NCBI RefSeq assembly: GCF_000750635.1
Contig: NZ_CCDM010000003.1
Coordinates: 335,121-399,120, forward strand
Reading direction: 5' to 3'
DNA length: 64,000 nucleotides
Origin: Oceanobacillus jeddahensis
GTDB lineage: Bacteria; Bacillota; Bacilli; Bacillales; Amphibacillaceae
The notes below the pieces were generated by a model. It searched no databases and had not been told where the DNA came from. It worked only from the letters and a program-made list of their open reading frames with translations. Each line of letters begins with the position of its first letter. Position 1 is the first letter of the stretch. The position numbers and the translations under genes are program-made. Of the stretch, positions 60,048 through 64,000 are shown one piece after another.

Positions 60048-61598
60048 ATGACAAAACAAACCTTTATCCAGGGAGCATTGATTCTAATTATTGCCGGAAT
60101 GCTTACACGTTTTATGGGTTTCATTAACCGCATGGTCGTAGCACGCTTTATGGGTGAGGAAGGTGTCGGGCTATATATGATGGCTTTGCCTACTTTATTT
60201 TTAGTAATGACGTTAACACAATTTGGCCTTCCTGTCGCTATTTCAAAACGTGTTGCTGAAGCAGATGCTCAAAATGATTCCAAAAAAATAAAACAAATTG
60301 TTGCTGTCTCTCTTGCGATTACTTTAAGTGCAAGTATCCTGTTTACAATCCTATTGATTCTGGCTGCACCAATTTTATCCGTTACTCTGTTTACAGACAA
60401 ACGGGTATTACTTCCATTAGTGGTTATTAGTCCAATTGTTCCAATTGCTGCTGTATCGGCAGTGTTAAGAGGGTATTTTCAAGGAAAACAAAATATGAAA
60501 CCGCAAAGTATCTCCCAAGTATTAGAACAAATTGTTCGGATTGCATTTGTTGGTATATTCATTTATATTCTTTTACCTTATGGAGTGGAATACGCAGCTG
60601 CAGGCGCCATGTTCAGTATTATTATTGGTGAATTTGCTTCTCTCTTATACATGGTTCGGAAATTTCGTCAAAAAAGAAAGCTCAAAATACGAAAACATTT
60701 TACCGAAACCGTTCTATCTGGAAAGCAAACAGCAAAAGAGCTACTATCTATTTCCATGCCTACTTTAGGAAACAGAATGATCGGTTCTATTTCAAACTTT
60801 CTCGATCCGATTATTATCGTCCAGTCTCTCGCATTAGCTGGTGTTACTACTGCAGTTGCAACGAAACAATACGGAGAATTAATGGGCTACACCATGCCTT
60901 TATTATTTTTACCAACATTTATTACAAGTTCTTTATCGATAGCACTCGTCCCTTCCATTTCTGAAGCAGCAGCTAAAAACCAAACTGAGCTGATTCATAG
61001 TCGTATTCATCAATCTATCCGAATTTCTTTCGCATCAGGTGCATTAGCTACCATTATTATGACCTTATTTGCTGCAGATTTATTAAACCTGATGTATCGT
61101 TCTGATTCTGCTGCTCCATTATTGATTGTTATGGCACCTTTTTTCTTATTTTTATATATTCAAGCCCCCTTACAGGCCGCATTACAAGCTCTAGATTTAG
61201 CTCGTCCGGCTATGTGGAATACACTAACAGGAGTGATTTTAAAATTTGGAGCCATGCTTTTGTTGGCAACCAGTTCAAATTTAGGTATTAAAGGAGCCGC
61301 AATTGCAATTAGTCTAAATGTCGTTCTCGTTACTTTTCTCCATATTGCTGTATTAAAAAAAGAAATCAATTACTTTCCTGCCTGGAAAGACATCATTCGG
61401 ATGGTTATCTTATGTGGGACAACTTTCATCTTGACATATTATATAAAAAACCAATTTTATAATGGTGATACAAATCTATTTTCATTTATCATACTGCTGA
61501 TTGTCATTGTATTGATTTATTTAATTCTGTTGATTTTATTACAATTTATTCGAAAAGAAGAGTTAAAACAACTGCCGTTTTTTTCAAGAAGAAAATAA
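60048..61598 (+). CDS. spoVB: Stage V sporulation protein B (MOP-family flippase)
   Basis: Polytopic membrane protein, 516 residues and about 14 helices, of the polysaccharide/lipid II flippase group; required for spore cortex synthesis. Start region TFIQGALILIIAGMLTRFMG with the family segments PVAISKRVAEADAQND, VLRGYFQGKQNMKPQSISQ and YGELMGYTMPLLFLP. AGGCGGGG precedes the ATG. Convergent to nothing; followed by yrzE on the same strand. Confidence 0.93.
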   Translation: MTKQTFIQGALILIIAGMLTRFMGFINRMVVARFMGEEGVGLYMMALPTLFLVMTLTQFGLPVAISKRVAEADAQNDSKKIKQIVAVSLAITLSASILFTILLILAAPILSVTLFTDKRVLLPLVVISPIVPIAAVSAVLRGYFQGKQNMKPQSISQVLEQIVRIAFVGIFIYILLPYGVEYAAAGAMFSIIIGEFASLLYMVRKFRQKRKLKIRKHFTETVLSGKQTAKELLSISMPTLGNRMIGSISNFLDPIIIVQSLALAGVTTAVATKQYGELMGYTMPLLFLPTFITSSLSIALVPSISEAAAKNQTELIHSRIHQSIRISFASGALATIIMTLFAADLLNLMYRSDSAAPLLIVMAPFFLFLYIQAPLQAALQALDLARPAMWNTLTGVILKFGAMLLLATSSNLGIKGAAIAISLNVVLVTFLHIAVLKKEINYFPAWKDIIRMVILCGTTFILTYYIKNQFYNGDTNLFSFIILLIVIVLIYLILLILLQFIRKEELKQLPFFSRRK

Positions 61599-61795
61599 GA
61601 ACAAACATTGGAAAAAATCACGTCAATGCATTTCTCATATATTGCGGTGATTCTACGTCTCAAGATGGCGTGTCGCTCTTAAAAAATTCTTCTTATCATC
61701 GCTTCATTTTTATTGGATTTTTGAACATCCTCTTCTAAATAAAATAAACAAGCATAAATTTAAATTAAGGGACAAACTCGGGAGGAGATAATTAC
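61599..61795 (+). other. Spacer between spoVB and yrzE
   Basis: About 200 bases with a GATTTTTGAACATCCTC end resembling the TTCAAAAAGT-type repeats (61720-61736); no clear terminator. Confidence 0.4.
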
Positions 61796-62176
61796 ATGGA
61801 AAAGATTCAATGGACATCCTTATTTTACGGTTGGATTATATTGTTCGCTTTACTTTTTATAACAAGTTTCACATTAGGATTAGTATTAAAATTCTTAGAG
61901 ATGAAAGAAGCAACATTATCCTGGACTACCTTTATTATTGGACTGCTGATATTATTTTCTTGCGGAATGGTTACTGGTTTAAAAGGAAAGGCAAAAGGCT
62001 GGCTGTTAGGCTTGCTGATTGGATTAGGATTTACCGGATTTGTTTTTCTGGTCCAGTTTCTCGGATACCAACAGGCCTTTTCACTATCACAAGCAATGTA
62101 TCATGGATTTTATATGATTGCCGCCATTTTAGGAGGAATTATCGGTGTTAATTTTTCGAGTCCCGCCGAAGAATAA
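61796..62176 (+). CDS. yrzE: TIGR04086 family membrane protein YrzE
   Basis: 126 residues with four predicted membrane helices (about 8-30, 39-60, 66-88, 97-118); a short acidic tail. Conserved in Bacillaceae next to spoVB and yajC; function unknown. GGGAGGAG precedes the ATG. Closed by a shared terminator with yajC. Confidence 0.82.
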   Translation: MEKIQWTSLFYGWIILFALLFITSFTLGLVLKFLEMKEATLSWTTFIIGLLILFSCGMVTGLKGKAKGWLLGLLIGLGFTGFVFLVQFLGYQQAFSLSQAMYHGFYMIAAILGGIIGVNFSSPAEE

Positions 62177-62216
62177 TAAAGTTTATGCTCATTTTCTACT
62201 GCTTTCTTCAAGCGTA

Positions 62217-62252
62217 AAAAAAGCTAATGACCTCGTAGTCATTAGCTTTTTT
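62217..62252. terminator. Bidirectional terminator between yrzE and yajC
   Basis: 15-bp perfect stem AAAAAAGCTAATGAC / GTCATTAGCTTTTTT, six-base loop, A/T ends usable from both sides. Confidence 0.94.
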
Positions 62253-62253
62253 C

Positions 62254-62523
62254 TTATGCGTCTTGTTTTATTTCTCTAATCGCAGAACGATCATATGTTA
62301 ATTTTGTGCCTTCTTCGGTAATTAACACAATCGTACCTTCATCAATTGCATGGATTTTTGCATGTAATCCGCCAATGGTTATGATTTCATTACCCTTTTG
62401 AAGGCTATCCTGCATTTCTCTTACTTGCTTCTGTCGCTTTTGCTGTGGGCGAATAAGTAAGAAATAAAAAATAGCAAACATAAGTACAATCCATAAAATT
62501 GGTGTAATCATTTCAGCTCCCAT
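62254..62523 (-). CDS. yajC: Preprotein translocase subunit YajC
   Basis: Small accessory factor of the Sec translocon. 89 residues from ATG 62521-62523 (AAGGAG 8 bases upstream). One membrane helix (MITPILWIVLMFAIFYFLLI), then RPQQKRQKQVREMQDSL and a small beta-domain with GNEIITIGGLHAKI. It follows tgt by 15 bases, as in most Firmicutes. Confidence 0.95.
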   Translation of the reverse strand: MGAEMITPILWIVLMFAIFYFLLIRPQQKRQKQVREMQDSLQKGNEIITIGGLHAKIHAIDEGTIVLITEEGTKLTYDRSAIREIKQDA

Positions 62524-62538
62524 GTGTTCCACTCCTTC

Positions 62539-63681
<1,143 letters not shown>

Positions 63682-63737
63682 TCATCTTCCCTTTTCTTCA
63701 GCCTAAACATATCATAACGTATTTATACATGATTAGG

Positions 63738-64000
63738 CTAGATAATTAGCATTGCATCCCCAAAACTGAAAAAGCGGTAACGCTCTTTCACCGCTTCACG
63801 ATATGCATGAAGCACTTCATCCTTCCCAGCCAAAGCACTAACAAGCATAATAAGTGTTGATTTCGGAAGATGAAAATTCGTAATCAAACCATCAATCGCC
63901 TGGTATTGATAAGGCGGGTAGATGAAAATATCTGTCCAGCCGTTTGTTTCTGCAAAAGAGCCATCATGATCACGGGTAATGGTTTCCAGTGTGCGGGTAG
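63738..64000 (-). CDS. queA: QueA, tRNA preQ1 ribosyltransferase-isomerase, 5' end beyond window
   Basis: The last 86 codons are visible, ending in TAG at 63738-63740. The C-terminal QueA sequence is clear: [50 protein letters not shown]. QueA forms epoxyqueuosine from preQ1-tRNA using the ribosyl part of SAM. It lies upstream of tgt in the same direction, probably one operon. Confidence 0.93.
   Translation of the reverse strand, partial: TRTLETITRDHDGSFAETNGWTDIFIYPPYQYQAIDGLITNFHLPKSTLIMLVSALAGKDEVLHAYREAVKERYRFFSFGDAMLII

Overview
The window is AT-rich chromosomal DNA from a spore-forming member of the Bacillaceae. Gene content and order run close to Bacillus subtilis, and the protein sequences and intergenic repeats suggest the Oceanobacillus/Virgibacillus side of the family. 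This placement rests on recognised proteins (SpoVK, SpoVB, RsfA, GltC, GlnR, CymR, YrzK, ComN, IreB) and on gene order; no database search was run. Nearly all genes are housekeeping genes on the minus strand.

Layout. 1-4.3 kb: branched-chain amino acid catabolism (buk, bcd and the regulator bkdR, with no ptb between bkdR and bcd). 4.5-7.3 kb: a DUF2627 membrane protein, an aspartate kinase and an orphan two-helix membrane protein, all on the plus strand. 7.5-12.9 kb: spoVK-hflX-ynbB-glnR-glnA, with two GlnR operators overlapping the glnR promoter. 13.1-15.3 kb: two palindromic intergenic repeats, one of them split by an IS110/IS1111-type insertion sequence. 15.5-22.6 kb: gltB-gltD glutamate synthase and its divergent regulator gltC. 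22.8-33.4 kb: a NUDIX gene, mtnN, yrrS, greA, udk, yrrM, mltG, yrzB, ruvX, ireB, and alaS behind a T-box. 33.6-41.6 kb: yrrI, a zinc-ribbon protein, recD2, a TPR protein, mnmA, a cysteine desulfurase and cymR. 42.5-46.5 kb: rarA, rsfA, a 6S RNA and gdhA. 46.6-50.3 kb: aspS and hisS behind a second T-box, and the 57-residue yrzK. 50.5-57 kb: dtd, relA, apt, recJ and a LapA-domain protein. 57.3-64 kb: secDF, comN, spoVB, yrzE, yajC, tgt and the end of queA.

Genes that work together. Ammonium assimilation is concentrated here (glnA, gltBD and gdhA, with GlnR and GltC). Sulfur supply and tRNA thiolation share a unit (cymR, the YrvO-type desulfurase, mnmA). Translation quality and the stringent response are covered by alaS, hisS, aspS, dtd and relA. 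The Sec accessory factors secDF and yajC flank sporulation genes and lie next to the queuosine genes tgt and queA.

Most notable observations. (1) relA carries an in-frame TAA that cuts the C-terminal ACT domain off an otherwise intact Rel protein. (2) BkdR keeps its ATPase motifs but has lost the GAFTGA loop needed to contact sigma-54. (3) A network of mosaic intergenic repeats fills most long gaps. It includes a ~230-380 bp element with conserved ends, a recurring hairpin module showing a compensated base pair, a nested 107-bp element with 18-bp perfect inverted repeats, and palindromes. (4) The IS110-type element sits inside one of these palindromes and has a ~390-nt non-coding segment downstream of its transposase, where a bridge RNA would be expected. 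No CRISPR array, tRNA, rRNA, prophage or defence island was seen.
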